Shown here: one piece after another, positions 46,115 to 57,850 of the stretch
How positions within the stretch are numbered: position 1 is the first letter of the stretch
How the letters are laid out: each line of letters opens with the position of its first letter
DNA from: Brasenia schreberi
Taxonomy: Eukaryota; Streptophyta; Magnoliopsida; Nymphaeales; Cabombaceae
Reading direction: 5' to 3'
Assembly: GCA_036023115.1 (NCBI GenBank)
Contig: JAYKKT010000061.1
Coordinates: 13,847,001 to 13,911,000 of the forward strand
Length of the DNA: 64,000 bases
The notes under the pieces: generated by a model
Databases searched by the model: none
Told to the model about the DNA's origin: nothing
Seen by the model: the letters and a program-made list of their open reading frames with translations, nothing else
Position numbers and translations under genes: made by a program

Positions 46115-46210
46115 CAAGGATTTTTGAAATGTCACCAATTCATTTTTGAAGACTCTACTTTTTGTAAAGCATAAATTCCTTCATTCAGGTCTTTTGATAG
46201 ACTTTATTTC
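46115..46210 (-). other. Fragment of retroelement 3' noncoding domain
   Basis: The reverse complement matches copy L at about 38640-38740 and element D at 56475-56550 (GATTTTTGAAATGT, ACTCTACTTTTTGTAAAGCAT). It is the target into which LTR G inserted. Its right boundary is not sharp. Confidence 0.65.
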
Positions 46211-46377
46211 ACAAAAAGTCTCAATACATGGAGTAATAGAGTCTTAGGCAACATCTAATAGAAGGTCAAAACTACATGAATAGGAAAGATCTTGTCCTAG
46301 AGCCACTCCACATCCTCAATTCCTTATAAGCTTTCCTCAAGTAGGACTCTTCTTTGCATGCTCCTATGAAAATAACT
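46211..46377 (-). other. Unassigned stretch, possibly the 3' side of the Mutator-like relic
   Basis: No clear homology to the retroelement internal domains. With solo LTR H removed it is continuous with the MULE tail at 48543, so it may be downstream MULE sequence. No open frame of note. Confidence 0.4.
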
Positions 46378-48547
46378 GTAAACACCCAAAATCAAAATGT
46401 TCCCAAACTTCCAATTTCGAAAATTCCAAATAATTTAAAACATTTTTAAAAGTTCAAGCCTTTTTAGAAACATTTCAAAATAAAGGTTTTAAATTCATGT
46501 TAAAAAGCTCAAATGATCAAAGTGAATCAGATGAACAGGTGAAGACCCAATCCAATTCAAGATTGAGATCAAGTCCAAAAGCAAAGGGACAGACCAAGTT
46601 AGAGGCTTATCTTCTTCAAACAAATCAAGTTACAAAGCATATCATGTTGGGTATGAAGATCAAAGATGCCGATTGGATAAGACGGGGTGGTTCACTTCAA
46701 ATCAAGGGCCAAGAATGGTCGGTTTTACAGAGTGAAACAAATTGGACTTGGAAGTGTCGATTTTGAAGGATTATCAAAGCTACATCCAGCCAACATATCA
46801 ACATGAATCAAGCCAAGAGAAGGCGAGTTGCACAAGGGGTTGATCAAACCTAGTCAGCTACTTGGGTTCACTCGGCTAGGGCTAGACGTGCCTAATGGAA
46901 TCAAGAACCAGCCCACATGGGGCTGGTCCATATCACCAAAAGGGAGACCACATAGTTGGACCTTGGGGCTGGATATGGGCCATGTGAGGCCCGCCCCAAG
47001 GAAGGCCCTAGAAGTAGGCCCCCTTGGCCTATAAATAGGGCTAAGGGGAGGGCGTGTTTTGCATCTTGGGATATCTTGAAACATCTTAAAAGCTTGGGAA
47101 GAGAGGGGTTGCACCAAGGGGTTTTTCAACAAGGGAGTGATTCCAAGAGAGGGGTTGCTCCTAGGTGGGTCGTGGGTTGCCAAGGGAGAGAAGAAAGAGG
47201 GGAATTGGGGTAGTTCTAGGCTAAGGGTTGCTGCACTTAGTGAGGGTGAGTGAGATATTGAATCAAGGGAGCAAAGAAGGGCCGAAATTCATCTTGTAAT
47301 TTCGGTTTCTTAGAGAAAATCTGTAAGTATTCCTAATCTTTGATTCTCATACATCTCTTCTTTCAATTCAATTTAAAAGGGGTTATATTAATAGAGCCTT
47401 GTCTCCCCCATGTTGTAATAAGAAGTAGATGTGCTGTGAATTTTCATTCTTACTTAAGCGCTCTATGTGTTTGATTTATGATTATATCCCAATATATTAT
47501 ATAGAACACTCTATATTCTCTAACCCCCTCTATGCTTAAGCTAATATACATATTTTCATTCATTTCCCTTCAGTAATTTGCTTGGTGTTACTGGGTTGTT
47601 GCAGTTTAAATTAGAGTGAGTATGCATGCATGTATGTTCTAGAAAAACAAAATTATGCTTTTCTAGCATTTGCATATGTTGATTGTTTTAATTTTAATTC
47701 TCTGATATGTACTTCAAATGCGCTGAGATTTTAGGCACAATATGTATACACACTATCCCACTTAAAATAAAATTTTTAAGAATTTTAGGACCGTGCAACC
47801 CCGTGAATAAAATTAGGAAACATCGATAGATTCATTTTTGTTTTCTATACAGTCGGATTTTCTGCAAAAGGGGTTGGGTAAAAGTCTCATATCTCTGTCT
47901 TTAGGAATCCAAATTAGATGAAATTAGTCTCATTAGAATGTTGATATCCGTAGCCTTCCGAAAAGACTAAAATCACAACATTTGGAGTTTTATTTACCGA
48001 GATATAGAGGATTCTTTTAGGCTCTGTATTTCTGACATAGAATGTCCTGAAACAATGAAGTGAAGTCCAATTCCCGATTTAATTTAGTAAATCTGTTGTC
48101 CCAAAATTTGAGGAGGTTTTGGATCCCAATACGGAACATCCTGTAAAATTTTTATGAATTTTGGAGATCCTTAGGGCATCGAGAAAAATTTGAGAACAAG
48201 GTCTGAAAAATAGAACAAGTTTCTATTTTTCAGAACTTGGTGAATCTCAGGCTTGAAACTAAGTGCACATAGTATTTCTTAGCAAAAACACCTCATCCTC
48301 ACGTGAATTGGAGTATATCACCTATGCACTTAAAATTCCTAAGCGCTTAGGCTGACCCTTGAGCGTCGGTTCAAGAAGGCCTAAAGCGAAAAGAACTCGC
48401 TTAGCCCCAATCGCCAATTGAAGTCAGATTTGATATACTTTACTAATTTTGAAAACTAGCTGGCATGCTCGCGCATCAAGTGGATTGGAAATTCTCGTTT
48501 CAAGTCTCTACATAGGCTTGGAGTAAAAATTTCATGTCTACAATAAC
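46373..48547 (+). mobile_element. Solo LTR H (family 2) with ATAAC target duplications
   Basis: The LTR occupies 46378-48542 (TGTAAACACCCAAAATCAAA to CATGTCTACA), flanked by ATAAC on both sides (46373-46377, 48543-48547). It has a good TATA box (GGCCTATAAATAGGGC, about 47026-47041), the donor-like CTGTAAGTATTCC (47321-47333), a family-1-like conserved block (47382-47423), and a family-wide GACCCTTGAGCGTCGGTTCAAG segment near its end. It lies in the tail of the MULE transposase relic. Confidence 0.95.
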
Positions 48548-48778
48548 TTCATCTTAGTAGATTTGTTAGGTGGTCTAACTGTAGGACAACGAAGGGATGA
48601 CTCCTCTAATGTAGTAAGTTGAGGATTCAAATGCTCATAGAATAAGCAAACAACTAGCTTTATTTTTCTCGATTTAGATCTATTAAACAACTTCATGCAT
48701 CTTTGCTATCTTCCTCGAGTCCTCATCTTCATAGTGAGATATTTAAGGACTTTCTATCTCTATGTCAAGCTTTCTCCA
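48543..48778 (-). pseudogene. Mutator-like transposase relic, C-terminal part
   Basis: The minus-strand translation gives WRKLDIEIE at the right end, then HYEDEDSRKIAKMHEV, and in a shifted frame EHLNPQLTTLEESS and RPPNKSTKMK. This order (HWRKLD block after the zinc finger, then a basic GRP-NKSTKR-like tail) is that of plant MULE/FAR1-type transposases. Stops and frameshifts are present. Its upstream half lies beyond LTR I at 51600-52361. Confidence 0.65.
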
Positions 48779-51573
48779 TGAAGATGTGAAAATTTTACTC
48801 CAAAGTCTGTGTACTTGAAATAAATTTTCAACCTCCGTCGTTTGAGCGAGCGTGCCAACTAGTTTCACTTAAACTAGCAAAATTATATTTCTCACTTCAT
48901 GTAGCGACTGTGGGGAAGCGAGATCTTTTCGTCTTAGGCTTTCTTTAATCGGTGCTCAAGGGTCATCCTAGACACTTTGAGGATTGATTTAAACAAGGTT
49001 TGTATTTCTAAAATTCACTTTAGAGTCAATTTGAATTAAACAAAACATGCACTTGACCTAAGGAACGAAAAACTTTCCAAGTTCTAAAAAACAGAAACTG
49101 GTTCTCTTTTCAGAGATTCTTTCCAGATTTGTTTAACAACTTTGGAATCTCTAAAATTTATAAAAATTTTCTCGTATGAATAATAGAATATGCAAATATT
49201 GGAACTATTTTAATTTTAATTTTATGCACTATGATTTTATAGAATATAATATGAGAAATACCTCTGTTCAGGTGTTCAGAATGTTATATTATAAAAATAC
49301 AGAGCTCCAAAGAAACTTTTGTATTTCGATACACAAATCTCCAATTTTTATGAATTGTTGGAAAATATGGGTATCAGCTTTCCAATGAAACTAATTTCAA
49401 TCAATTTGACTTACTACAAACAAAGTTATGTAAAGATTACCCAACCTCTATTGTAGGAAACATAGGCTGTAAAGACTTGACTCTGAATTTTTCTGATCTT
49501 TCTCTATTTTATTTATATTTCTACACGGTCCTAAAATTCTTTAACATTTTATTAGGAGTAGGGTTATATGTGAGGATTTGGTGTACAAAATTTTAGATTA
49601 TTTGGAGAAGAGATTCGGAAATTAAAAATACAACATCAGACATATGCGGAATGATAAAAACAAAATTTAAGTTTCTAAAGCATACATGAATGCATTCATC
49701 CGAAATTAAAAGTTAATCATAGCAAATTCAAAGTAAATGACTGAAGGAAAATGAATTGAAATATGTTTATAGCTTAAGCATAGAGGAGATTAGGAGATAT
49801 AAGAGGATATAACATATATAGAGGTAGAGAAACTTGAATCAAACAAGTAGAATGCGTAAATATAAAAGAATTAAACGGACAACATTACTACTCTATTACA
49901 TCATGGGGGAGACTAATGCTCCATTAATACAACTCCTTTTGAATTGAATAAGAAGAAGGAGAGATTTAGATCAGTAAATAAGAATTATCAAACCTACAAT
50001 GACCTCCAATGGACGATGGCTCAAGGAGGGATCAATCCTCCCCTTTTTCTCTTCTTCTCTCACTCTCTCTTTCTTTCTCTCTTTATCCTCTCTTTTTACA
50101 GCACTCACTCTCTCTCCTAGACTCTCTAAGCTCCTCCTTCAATCTCTTGAATGTTGGAAATGAGCCCCCGAAACTCCTTTTTATAGGCCTCAAGGGGGGA
50201 GAGGCCTAGAGACTTTCATGATGTGGATTGGGCCAAGCTCTTTGGCCTAATCTCTTACTCCAATTTCATGGTTGCTCATGTGTTCACGTGGGCCTTGGGT
50301 TGGTCCCCTTTGTGTCATGTGGGTTAGCCAAGATGGGTTGGGTCTAGGTGACTTGGTTAGGCCAAGGTCAAAAGGGTTTGGTCAAGGCGAGTTTAGTCAA
50401 GGGAGTTCGGCCAAGGCTTGGCCAAAGGGCCTTGGTCAAGATCCACCAAAGTGGCTCAATCAAGGCCAGCCAAGGGATTTTGGTCCAGGTTTTTTAAGGT
50501 GGCTTGGTCAAACAAAGTTAATGTGGTGTGGTCAAGTAAATCCAAGGTGGTTTTGATCAAGAAGTGTCAGGCCAAAGAGGTAAATTGGTTCGATTGGATT
50601 TGATATGGGTCCGGTTGGATGCACTTAGGTGTGGCTCAGCCAAGTTCAACTTGAGGCGGCTTTGTGGCATACTTGATGAGGTCTTCACTTCATTTGATCC
50701 ATGTTTTTGACTTTCCTTCATCCATAGCTGAGGTTCATCCTGGCATGATGCGGGCTTGGCTCGACCGTCGCCTTGATCCTCGCTCCCATTATGATTTGTT
50801 CTTATCCATGTTTGACTTGGCCTTCATCTCTTTTCATTTATGGTTTCAAATATTTTCCTTTTGATTATTTAAAACTATTTCAATTGAGATATATTTGAAA
50901 ACATCGAGTTTTAACAAAATCTTCAAATATTCCTTTTGTAAAACAATTGAGTCTCATTCCCAATGTTTGTTTGAACGGGTGACTTGCTTTCGCTCTGTGA
51001 GTTAGTCTTAAACATTTCAACCACTTTAACCCTTTGTTGGGTGTAGAGTGTTAGACTCTTTTAACCCTTAATAGGTGTAGGGTATCGGACCACTTTAACC
51101 CTTGATAGATGTAGGGTCCCGGAGTAGAACTATATTGAATCGGGCGAGTTTTTGAGGCCTGATTTAGATTTCTTTCGTTTTGATTTCAAAAGGTTTATGA
51201 AATTTTGTAAATTTGATATTTTACAAATATTTTATGGGTTTGGTTCCCAATGTCTCATTCTCATTTCTCTTTGAAGAAAATTTGTTTGAAATCATCCTTT
51301 CTTTGAAGGAAATCATTTTGAAAAGCATAATCCTACCAATTTGGGCTTGAGGGCAAAGCAGTCATTTTTTTGGCTCTTTGTCAAAATAGGATTTTTTTGA
51401 GAGAGATGCAATTTACCTTATTTTGAGGCTTCCACGAAAGTTTGGTAAGGAAATAAGTTTGTTTAAGGTGTCTTTATTTGAAAACCCTTAAAAGACCCAA
51501 AACCGTAATTTTTTCTTAAAAAGGCAAATTTTCTAAAAATCAAATATTTTGACAACATTTTTGGGTGTTTACA
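48779..51573 (-). repeat. LTR I (family 2), inserted in the Mutator-like gene
   Basis: On the minus strand it starts TGTAAACACCCAAAAATGTTG at 51573 and ends near CATCTTCA at 48779 (degenerate CATGTCTACA). It carries TATA (CCTATAAAAAGG, rc of 50176-50187), the conserved block (49894-49932), TTGGTCAAGG/TTGGCCAAGG repeats (50330-50560) and about three copies of a 45-bp unit (TTTAACCCTT ... GGTGTAGGGT, 51017-51122). A residual polypurine tract (GATGCCCCTATTTGGCATTATA) at 51574-51597 shows it was a 3' LTR; the 5' side is lost. No matching target duplication. Confidence 0.85.
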
Positions 51574-51597
51574 GATGCCCCTATTTGGCATTATACA
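51574..51597 (-). promoter_or_regulatory. Residual polypurine tract of the LTR I element
   Basis: TAATGCCAAATAGGGGCATC on the minus strand, equivalent to the tract of family-1 elements with one A in place of G. Only about 24 bp of internal domain is left before MULE sequence begins. Confidence 0.75.
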
Positions 51598-52364
51598 CTA
51601 ACATGATATTTGATCAGTACCTACTATCTCCATATAATATCTCTTTGATAGTTATAACAATGACATGCCTCCAAATTATTGATCATATCTTGTGTGCAAT
51701 AAGGTAATGCATGCCCACAATTTAGGAAGCCTTAAATGACTTATCTAGTTCTATAATCTACAACTCAATCAATAAATAGAGTCGAGTCTATAAAATATCA
51801 AACTGCCCAATAGAATTTTCAAGAAACCCTATTAACCTTTCATGTACACTATCCACATGGTCGACCAACACATTATAAGCAATGAAGGATTCAAAATAAA
51901 TTACTAGCATAAATATATGCTAACAATAAACATCATATACATGTGAGTCATATGTATGTCATAACGTATCACCTTTTTCATCTATATTGAGACTATGTTC
52001 TCTTTATATGGGCCAAGCCATTGTCTCTTAAAATAAGAAAGCACAATTGGAACTTTTTTTTACTTCCCCTCAATCACAATGAATGCCTCCATATACATGA
52101 TCTCATCTACTAACTCAACAACATTCCTCCAACACATAATATATGTTAGGGTCATTACTTTATTTCTGGCAAACCAAAATCCGTTGATGTTGTTTGCAAT
52201 ATGATATTTATATAAGAAATGTATTGCCTCTGAGTATATGATTCCAATTGCACTGATAAGTGCCAAATTGTGACCACTACAAACTACATCAGAGGATCTG
52301 TTTAAGATATACAACTCTATAATGCACCTTAACACTCACACATACTTAACATCTTTCTCTACAC
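51598..52364 (-). pseudogene. Mutator-like (MULE/FAR1-type) transposase relic, catalytic to zinc-finger part
   Basis: The open segment 52060-52335 encodes VVCSGHNLALISAIGIIYSEAIHFLYKYHIANNI, in the pattern of the MULE transposase domain (VTDRELALMNAIE...HLLCRWHI). The homology begins at the LTR M border with EKDVKYV-stop-VLRC (Trp to TGA). Downstream come QWLGPYKENIVSI, then FLENSIGQFDIL ... RLYLLIEL ... LDKSFKAS, and finally CGHALPYC in the position of the zinc-finger (C-x-C/H) segment. Several stops and frameshifts make it non-functional. The element would have been a DNA transposon. Confidence 0.8.
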
Positions 52365-52394
52365 TGTAGATGTGAATTTTCACTCCAAGCCTAT
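52365..52394 (-). repeat. LTR M: 30-bp end of a family-2 LTR
   Basis: TGTAGATGTGAATTTTCACT and the next bases to CCTAT match the reversed end of solo LTR H (TGTAGACATGAAATTTTTAC...AGCCTAT). The rest of this LTR was displaced by the insertion of element D at 52394/52395. Confidence 0.75.
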
Positions 52395-55300
52395 TGTAGA
52401 CATGCAGAAATTTCCACTCCGGGTTCTTAGGCCTGAAGTGAACCTTTTCGTATGTCTAAGTTGCTTTAAAGGGTGTGCCAGCTAGCTTACTCAAGCTAGC
52501 GAAGTAAGTTTTGAAAATATCTGACTTATGAGGCGACTGTGGATAAGTGGACTCTTTTCATCGCAAACCTTCTTGAACCGATGCTCAAGGGTCAGTATGT
52601 ACGCTTAGAAAACTCAATTTTAAGCAAACATGACCTTTTTGAAAAATATGCAAAGTGTTTGATTTGGTTTAGTTTGTCTTGTTGCAAATTTTATCAACGT
52701 GGGATTTGCACGTTTCCTATGTCTTGGGTTTTAGCCAATTTAGGCGTGTAGTTGTGTGCATCCAATGCTCAATTTGGCGAGTTTTGCATGGGTAGTTCGA
52801 GGTTACTTTGATGCAATATGCGCCCTATCTCGTGGTATGGTGAATATGCAATGCAAACTCACACAACTGAATGAAAAAACCTAGAATTGAAAGACATAGC
52901 CGAAGGGAAATTGCAAAAGGGAAATATAGCTATATCTTAAGAGTGGAAAGGCTCAATTGTGTAAGTGTATGCCATGTATAAATTGAAATGCAACTCACAC
53001 AGCTGAACCTTAAAACCCGAAATTTAAAGACATAGCGGAAGGGAAATACAACTATATATATGGGCCCAAAGGTCGCCAACGTGTGCGTGGGTGTTGTGTG
53101 TATATATGTAAAGACAACTCACACGACTTGGAATGTAAAACCCAAATTGAATTGCAATATGGCTCTTATTAGAGTCTTGGGAGTAAGAGCGAAAGCTCAA
53201 TGTGTGTGAGTGTGGAATTGAAAGACAACACACACAACTTGAAAATAAAACCCCAAATTGAATTGCAATACGGCTCTTATTAGAGTCTTGAGAATAAGAG
53301 CGAAAGCTCAATGTGTGTGAGTGTGGAATTGAAAGACAACGCACACAACTTGAAAATAAAACCCACGCAGCTAAATTTATATAAATAAGACTATATCTTA
53401 GGGGCGGCCAAGGCCCATGTGTGTGCAAAAGTGTGCAACTAAGAGCAGAAAGGCTCAAGTGCACGTATGTGCTTGTGTGTCATACACCAATATTACATCT
53501 TGGGGGGAGACTACGCTCCATTATTACAACCCCATATCAAATTGAATTAAGTGTAGAAGGGGATATGAAATACCGAATTTGAAACACTTACGTGATTCGG
53601 ATGTTTGTCCACTCCAATCTACAGGACTTGCTTGGCTTCGCACCCACGGATGAGTCTTCCTTGAAGCTTGAAGCGAAAGATGGCTGAATGAAGCCTTTTA
53701 GCTTGAGGGTTTATGAGGTTCACGGCACTAAGAGGTTGCGGGTTTGGCTTAGGGCAGGCGGTGATGTGGGAGCTACGGGTTGTGGTGGGGATATGGCCAA
53801 GGAGGTCGTGGGTGTGTAGGGTAGGCAAGGCAAGGTGGTCATGGGTGTGATGGGAGTTTTGTGGGGTTATGGCCAAGGCAAGGGAGCTACGGTGTGGGAC
53901 TCGTAGTGGGGTTAGGTTCTAGTGTTGGGGTGTTAGGCGAGAGGTCACGGGTGTGGTATGGAGTCGGTGGATGTAAGGTGGTGGAAGGTTAGCTAAGGAA
54001 GCGCGTGGCGCGGGAGGCGCGCAGCATCAGGGAGCGGGTGCGGGGCGCGTGTAGGGCACGTGTAGGGCGCGTGGGGCGCTCACAGGGTGCACGGCACGGG
54101 AGCGGGTAAGGTTAGGGTGGCCGGGAGGTTTAGAGTGGAGTCGGTTGGGGTCTTAGGTGGAGTTGGTTGGGGGTTTAGGTGGGTTTGATTAGGATTAGAT
54201 GAGGTTGGTTGAGGTGGTTTAGGGTTAGGAAAAAGGGTTTAGGGTGTATTAGGGGGCTTACCTCTTAACGACGGTTTAAGGTGTGCTCAAGCTCCAATCA
54301 ACCACCTTAAGCCTCCTCGTTCAAGCAAATCTATCCTTTAATCAAGGTGGGGCAGCCCACTCTAATCCCTCACTAACCCCACAATTAACCCACTAAACAA
54401 AATTAAGAAGGCACTAAGCACTCACCTTAATACCCTCTCTCTCCTCCAAGCTCCTCCCTTTGGATTTCACGTGAACCCCCTATTTGGGACACCCTCACCT
54501 CTATTTATAGGCATTTGAGGTAGGTCTTGAATTTGGGTTTGGGTTTGAGATCTATATCCAAATCCAAACACTATTTGGATCTAGATCTTGGATCTCGAAT
54601 ATTTTGAGATCCGTATCTGACCCAAATCCAACATTTTTCTGGATATGGATATTGATATTTTGGTTTAGATCCGATCTAATCCAAACACTATTTAGATCCA
54701 ATCCAAATTAAAACACTATTTGGATTGACCCAAATACTATTTGGATCAACCCAAATCCAAACACTATTCACTATTTGGATATGGATCTAGATATTTATGG
54801 TCCAGATCTAATCCAAATTTTCTCTGGATGATCCTTCTTGGCTTCTTGAGGCGGACGATCTGTGCAGGCCCTAGCTTCATCAGCACTCCGTCTAGTGTTG
54901 GGTTTCCCCAATCTTTGTCGTTTGAACTCCTTTTCGCCTTTTCAGACTCCATTTTTGTTCATTTATAGCTTTTCTGGTTCATAATCTTGAGGCTTTGATG
55001 AGAATGATTGATCTGGCTTTCTAGTGCTCCTGGCTTGCAAACTACTTCGTATCTGGGCCTTCCATTTGCCTTTCGAACCTGGCTTTTATCAGGCCAAGAT
55101 GCTCTTCTAGGCTTCAAAACAGGTTTTTGAAGCTGCTTATGGAATTGACCTTTAGGAGCTACTTGTCGGGCTGCTTTTCGATCAGGTGTCGTCTTTGCAT
55201 GCTTCACCTGTTCGTCTTGAGCTTTTTGGCAAAATGGGGCTTAGCTCAGGTTTAAAAACTCGTATTTGGATACAGGGCTTTCAAAACACTATTTACAAGC

Positions 55301-55465
55301 TTAAAGCAATATTTACAGGTTTTAAAACAATATGTACATGGTACAAAATGATATGTACAGGGTTATGAAGGCTCTTGGGTTTTCAAAACTCAAAATAGCC
55401 CTTTGGGGCTGATTTGCAAACCAAGTATTGGTTTTAGAAAGTCGTGGGATTTTGGGGTGTTTACA
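52395..55465 (-). repeat. LTR J, 3' LTR of element D
   Basis: TGTAGACATGC at 52395 to TGTTTACA at 55465, 3.07 kb. On the minus strand it has the U3 array of CCAAACACTATTTGGAT units (54540-54800), TATA (rc of 54500-54511), TTCACGTGAA (54465-54474), GTAAGTG (rc about 53586-53593), the conserved block (53490-53530) and GAGC/GCTC repeat units (52940-53460). Closest in the window to LTR G. Confidence 0.92.
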
Positions 55466-56633
55466 GATGCCCCTCTTTGGCATTATCCAAATTTATTTGG
55501 ATAATGGCAAAGACGACAACACTCCTATTCAATGTCTCCCTGGATCTAATCCTCAAAAATATGGGATCGTCCCAATTTTGATAAAACATTTTCTTTTCAA
55601 ACCTGGTAGGAGGAGATTCTCGCCAAAGGGGACTTTCCTATGGGTTCTAGTCCTAACTGGGATCATGTATGAAGTGTTCATGTGTGAATATGCAGAATAC
55701 AGGACATGGATGAGATGCCAAGAAGGGTAACCTCCTAGAGACCAGATCACATGGTCGAACCTTAGAGTCTTATGAAGACCTGCTGCTTTAAGTGAGCGGG
55801 CCTTATGTTGCTCGATGTTTGAGTTTTGGAAAACCTTATTTCAAAAGGGAAACTCCTTGTTAGCCTCGATCCTAAGGATCTCTAGCTCCTCGTGTTTGCC
55901 TTTATTTGAGTCTTAACACTCGCTAATCTAGCGGAGGTTTGATAAGAAAACAAGCTAAGTTTCAAAATTCCTACGTCTTACTCAAAATGTCGAATTCTCA
56001 AACAAAATGAAATTGAAGTAAGTAAATCCAATTTTTACTTTAGGATTCTTTGAAATGAACCTTGTTTACTTGGGATAAGTTGCAGGGATGGGAAAGAGAT
56101 ACCACGGTCCCTTCTAAAGCGTCCCATGGTTTGAAGTAGAGAAGCAGAAAACTGCTCTTTTTGAGCTTTTTGGCCTTTTCTTTCTTTTTCCATAGAGGGT
56201 CTCCCTTCGGGAGTATTTTTTCTTTATTCCCTCTTTTCCATAGAAGAATCGATTTTCTATTTTTGGGATTCAGCTTTCCTTCTTTGGGAAAAAGATTTTG
56301 GTAGGGATTTCCCTTTGTTTTTGCCAAATTTTCCTTTTGGAAGGAGAAGAAAAGGGGGGAGGACTTATCCCAAGGTCCTACTCAATCCATTCCAGATCAG
56401 CCTATTTAGAAATAGCATGCACTACTTCCAAGTATCTTGCTATATTGAACTAGGCCTTTCTTTGTAAGAAGAAGAATTTTGAAAATGTAACCACGTATTT
56501 TGAAAAGCTCCACTTTTTTGCAAGTGTTGATTCTCTCATTCAGGGTCACACAATTCGCCTTTGATCCTTTCTTTCGAAATTTCAAAGTAAATCTCCCTAA
56601 AACATTTTCGAAAATGGGAATTTAACTTAGACC
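55466..56633 (-). other. Element D polypurine tract and 3' noncoding domain
   Basis: CCAAAGAGGGGCATC on the minus strand (55466-55480) primes plus-strand synthesis. It adjoins the near-perfect palindrome CATTATCCAAAT-TT-ATTTGGATAATG region (55480-55507). The rest is about 1.1 kb without a supported gene, homologous to 20435-21606, with the CTCCCTTCGGGAG hairpin near 56202-56216. Confidence 0.82.
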
Positions 56634-57850
56634 CTATACATGATACTTCTTTAAGTATTGAATATTGATAGGATCTGCTAAATTCCAACCTTCTACATCG
56701 ATCAACCAATAAGAGTTGTTTGTGGTGGTTCCACGCACAACATAAGGGCCATCCCACTTGGGCTGCCACTTTCCAAGTGGATGTGGGCCACGATAGTGGA
56801 TGATTTTCAGAACGAGATCTCCCACTTCAAAGTGGCGAGGTTTCATATATTTCTCATAGTGTCGGGCTATCCTTTGCCGGTATGCATAAGCATGATCCAT
56901 AGCAAGGAGTCGCCTCTCATCTAACAAATCTAGTTCGGCCATCCTAGCATGCTGAAGCATCTCTAGGGAGAGGTTGAGTGCAATGGATGTATGGAATGAA
57001 TGCAACCTTGTATGAATGGGAAGAATGGCGTTTGTGTCATAGACCAACTCAAATGGCGTGGCATTTGTGGGAGTTCGGATGGAAGTCCTATAAGCCCATA
57101 AGGCTTCATCCAGCTTCTCATGCCAAGTCCTACCCTTCTCTAAAGTTTTCTCAATAATACTAATGAGAGTCTTATTGGTGGCTTCGGCTTGACTGTTGCC
57201 TTGAGGGTAGTAGGGCGATGAGAAGTGGTGAGTTATGCCGTAAGTGTTGCACAACTTGACCATCCGCTCGTTTTTTAATGGGGTGCCATTATCAGACACA
57301 AGATCTCTTGAAACTCCAAATCAAGCCAAGATATTTTTTTTAATGAAAGCCACCACATGTTGCCCTAGACATTGGTCAGGGAGGTGGCTTTGACCCATTT
57401 GGAAAAGTATTCAGTGGCTGCTAAAATGAACCTATGCCCATTCGATGCCTTTGGAAATACTGGTCCTACAATATCAAACGCCCACATGGTAAATAGCCAG
57501 GGGCTGACTACAGAATGCAATGAAGATGAGGGGATATGAATGGCGTGCCCATGCACTTGACATGGATGACACTTCCTAACATGATCGTGGCAATCCTTTT
57601 TCAGAGTGGACCAAAAATAACCCGCTCTAAGTATTTTCATTGCCATCATATTGGTATTAACATGACCTCCACATTCTCCATCATGGAATTCATGCATTAT
57701 AATCCTAGCCTCCTCTAGGTCGACACACCTTAGTAAGATGCCGGTAAAACATTTTTTTGTATAGAACCCCACCCAAAATCGTATATCGGGTAGAAATTTT
57801 TTGGATGAATGCCATATCCTTGGATGTGGTATTTTCAGCAAATCACCCAT
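56634..57850 (-). pseudogene. pol: Element D integrase
   Basis: The zinc site and first catalytic Asp are in 57365-57850 (HEFHDGECGGH, KCHPC, MWAFDIVGP), which ends at TAG after SLTNV, the same codon lost in element B. The second Asp and Glu are in 56634-57299 (SDNGTPLKNE ... GNSQAE, 35 residues apart). The C-terminal module (HFEVGDLVLKI, WDGPYVVRG) ends LKKYHV-TAG/TAA at 56634. All three catalytic residues survive but the frame is broken between them. Confidence 0.92.

Noticed and set aside
46497..47213. Open frames in solo LTR H (46497-46766, 46828-47213)
   Set aside because: They lie wholly in the LTR, are not kept in the homologous LTR fragments K and I, and match no known motif.
50009..50209. 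Frame with a Leu/Ser-rich segment resembling a signal peptide
   Set aside because: It is a CT-rich stretch of LTR I leader (CTCTCTTTCTTTCTC), not conserved as protein.
51574..51578. LTR I as a simple solo LTR
   Set aside because: Flanks CTCCA and GATGC do not match, and a polypurine tract remnant adjoins the LTR start.
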